From Spirochaetaceae bacterium (GTDB taxonomy: Bacteria > Spirochaetota > Spirochaetia > Treponematales > Breznakiellaceae), in the NCBI GenBank assembly GCA_031258335.1, contig JAIRMY010000235.1:1-7103 (forward strand): a DNA stretch of 7,103 bases, given 5' to 3'. A program made the position numbers and the translations under genes. Shown piece by piece: positions 6,116-7,103 of the stretch (within the stretch, counting starts at the first letter, position 1; each line of letters opens with the position of its first letter). The notes beneath the pieces were generated by a model. It ran no database searches, was not told where the DNA came from, and worked only from the letters and a program-made list of their open reading frames with translations.

Positions 6116-6946
6116 TTACCACACGGGTATCAGCACTTCTTTGCCGCCAAAGCTATCACGCAGCGATTTTTTTACCGCGTCGGAGTAGAAAGCTTGCTTG
6201 AGAATCCGCGTTTTTTCGGAGTTCAGGTTTTCCTCGCGGACGGCGATGATGTCTGCCGCCTGAAAACGCTCAGGCTCAGGCGCGAGTATTCTGGACGGAA
6301 CAATGCCGCTGTCGTAAGCCACCGTCGCATACAGGAAACCTGCGTCGGCATCCTCCAGCGTCCGCGCAAGCATGGTATAATCAACCTCGATAAATTTAAA
6401 ATTCTTAGGGTTGTACACTATGTCCGCTTGAGACGCACTTTCCTCGTTTATCCCGCTCTTTAACGACAAAAGCCCGGCCTCAATTAGAATGGTAAATGCC
6501 CGGAAGTTGTTCCCCGCGTCCGCCGGAATCACTATCCTTGCGCCTTCAGGCAAATCGTTCAGAGTCCTGTAATCCTTCGCCGTGTAAAGCCCTGCGCGGT
6601 CGGTAAAAACCTTGAACGCCGCGGCAAGATGCGCCTTGTGTTCGCGGTTAAACTCGTTCATGTACGGCGTATGCTGGTGGTAGTTGGCAAAGTATTCACC
6701 GCGCTCGACCGCCTCGTTGAGTTGGGTATTGTCCGCGAGAAAGACATACTCCAGTTTGTACCCAAGCTTCGCCACCTCCTCGGCCAACACCTTCGTACTG
6801 TCCTCGTACGCCTTCAGGTTACAGGATGCGAATTTTATCACCTTCGCGTCATCGCCCGTCCCTTGTTTCTGCCCTCCCGCGGCAACCGGAGAGGCTGCTG
6901 CCAGCGTAAAAGCCGCCAGCGCGCCCCAAAAAATCCTGTTTTTCAT
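6116..6946 (-). CDS. metQ: Methionine-type ABC transporter substrate-binding protein (NLPA/MetQ family)
   Basis: Extracytoplasmic binding protein that hands its ligand to MetI. It has 276 residues, the usual MetQ length. Signal peptide 1-23 (MKNRIFW, hydrophobic core, VAA before Gly24). The mature part shows family segments: KLEYVFLADNTQLNEAVERGE (65-85), the ligand-site stretch NYHQHTPYMNEF (88-99; compare FFQHxPYLxxF), LPEGARIVIPAD, NPKNFKFIEV and DADAGFLYATVAYDSGI. Unlike most MetQ proteins there is no lipobox cysteine at the signal-peptide end, so it may be free in the periplasm or held otherwise. The start is firm: GAGGAG lies 7 bases upstream. It is the first gene of the minus-strand unit, and its partners metN and metI lie about 4.4 kb away on the other strand. 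The ligand may be methionine, its sulfoxide or another derivative; the sequence alone cannot tell. Confidence 0.92.
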   Translation of the reverse strand: MKNRIFWGALAAFTLAAASPVAAGGQKQGTGDDAKVIKFASCNLKAYEDSTKVLAEEVAKLGYKLEYVFLADNTQLNEAVERGEYFANYHQHTPYMNEFNREHKAHLAAAFKVFTDRAGLYTAKDYRTLNDLPEGARIVIPADAGNNFRAFTILIEAGLLSLKSGINEESASQADIVYNPKNFKFIEVDYTMLARTLEDADAGFLYATVAYDSGIVPSRILAPEPERFQAADIIAVREENLNSEKTRILKQAFYSDAVKKSLRDSFGGKEVLIPVW

Positions 6947-6958
6947 CTTTTACTCCTC

Positions 6959-6979
6959 TAGGAATTTTGAAAATTCCTA
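6959..6979 (-). promoter_or_regulatory. Perfect palindrome with 10-bp arms just upstream of metQ ribosome-binding site
   Basis: The arms are TAGGAATTTT and AAAATTCCTA around a single centre base. It sits between the predicted -10 element and the Shine-Dalgarno GAGGAG, which begins almost at its edge. As DNA it has the size and symmetry of an operator for a dimeric repressor. As RNA it could form a 9-bp stem with loop UCA next to the ribosome-binding site. No known methionine motif (MetJ box, S-box) matches. Confidence 0.5.
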
Positions 6980-6993
6980 TTAAACACTTATGG

Positions 6994-6999
6994 ATTATA
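6994..6999 (-). promoter_or_regulatory. Predicted -10 element of the metQ operon
   Basis: A perfect TATAAT on the minus strand, 48 bases upstream of the metQ ATG. No good -35 lies at 17 bp; the nearest consensus-like hexamer, TTTACA (7023-7028), is 23 bp away. The promoter may thus be weak, activator-dependent or read by another sigma factor. Confidence 0.4.
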
Positions 7000-7082
7000 A
7001 GGATATAGAGTGTCGATTGTTTTGTAAAGTGAATTTTCATGGAAATTTAGGGACTATAGTCGGTTTAATTAAGAAAATATTT

Positions 7083-7092
7083 GGGGGGGGGG
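7083..7092. repeat. Homopolymer tract of ten G
   Basis: Ten consecutive G on the plus strand, between the AT-rich metQ leader and the window edge. G-tracts of this length mutate readily by slippage. In Treponema pallidum similar tracts upstream of tpr and other genes change promoter strength. Whether it serves metQ or a gene beyond the edge cannot be seen. Confidence 0.6.
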
Positions 7093-7103
7093 TGCGGTGA
7101 ACC

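Noticed and set aside
6087..6122. GTG start adding 12 residues to the glutamine-synthetase-like protein
   Set aside because: It overlaps the metQ stop, and the ATG at 6086 has AGGA at proper distance.
6849..7040. 63-residue minus-strand reading frame over the metQ leader and signal peptide
   Set aside because: It is a different frame overlapping metQ, without family resemblance or a good ribosome-binding site.
6947..7103. SAM riboswitch (S-box), T-box or MetJ sites in the metQ leader
   Set aside because: No conserved riboswitch core or AGACGTCT-like repeats were found; the leader is short and AT-rich.

Overview
The window looks like a piece of a spirochaete chromosome, most like the treponemes of termite guts. 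This is inferred from protein style (a LolA-like protein, a MetQ with an 'AAGGQKQ' mature end, a fused MsrA-MsrB) and from a GC-rich intergenic hairpin block; no marker gene is present to prove it. Seven protein genes are visible: two on the plus strand and five consecutive ones on the minus strand that converge on them. An eighth gene, at the left edge, is broken by a frameshift.

Left edge to 1138: a minus-strand LolA-like outer-membrane lipoprotein-sorting family gene (27-551) stops early. The expected W-I-D-K-E continuation of the family sits one frame away at positions 1-39. Next comes a stretch of nearly 590 bp without a gene. It is GC-rich and made largely of short perfect hairpins, many with three-base loops, plus longer nested inverted repeats. 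A promoter for the next gene begins exactly where this block ends.

1139-2571: metN (ATPase) and metI (permease) of a methionine-type ABC importer. MetN is short and lacks the C-terminal NIL domain that senses methionine in the E. coli protein. There is no metQ beside them.

2568-6946, minus strand: one tightly packed transcription unit, read right to left: metQ (binding protein), a glutamine-synthetase-like ligase, a GNAT acetyltransferase of the Pat/MddA type, a fused msrA-msrB, and a class I glutamine-amidotransferase-like protein. Its last stop codon overlaps the metI stop codon tail to tail, so the two units converge with no room for a terminator between them.

How the genes fit together: the importer is split, with the binding protein at one end of the cluster and ATPase plus permease at the other. 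All the enzymes between act on methionine- or glutamate-related compounds. MsrAB reduces methionine sulfoxide; the GNAT family acetylates methionine sulfoximine, methionine sulfone or phosphinothricin; the ligase belongs to a family that joins glutamate to ammonia or amines, and lacks the flap glutamate of true glutamine synthetase; the amidase-like protein could remove glutamine or gamma-glutamyl groups. A pathway for import and salvage or detoxification of methionine-like compounds through gamma-glutamyl intermediates is a reasonable hypothesis, but it is inference. The metQ leader carries a perfect palindrome with 10-bp arms; one arm of it (TAGGAATTTT) recurs just upstream of the metN ribosome-binding site, hinting at common control. 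A G10 tract lies at the right edge.
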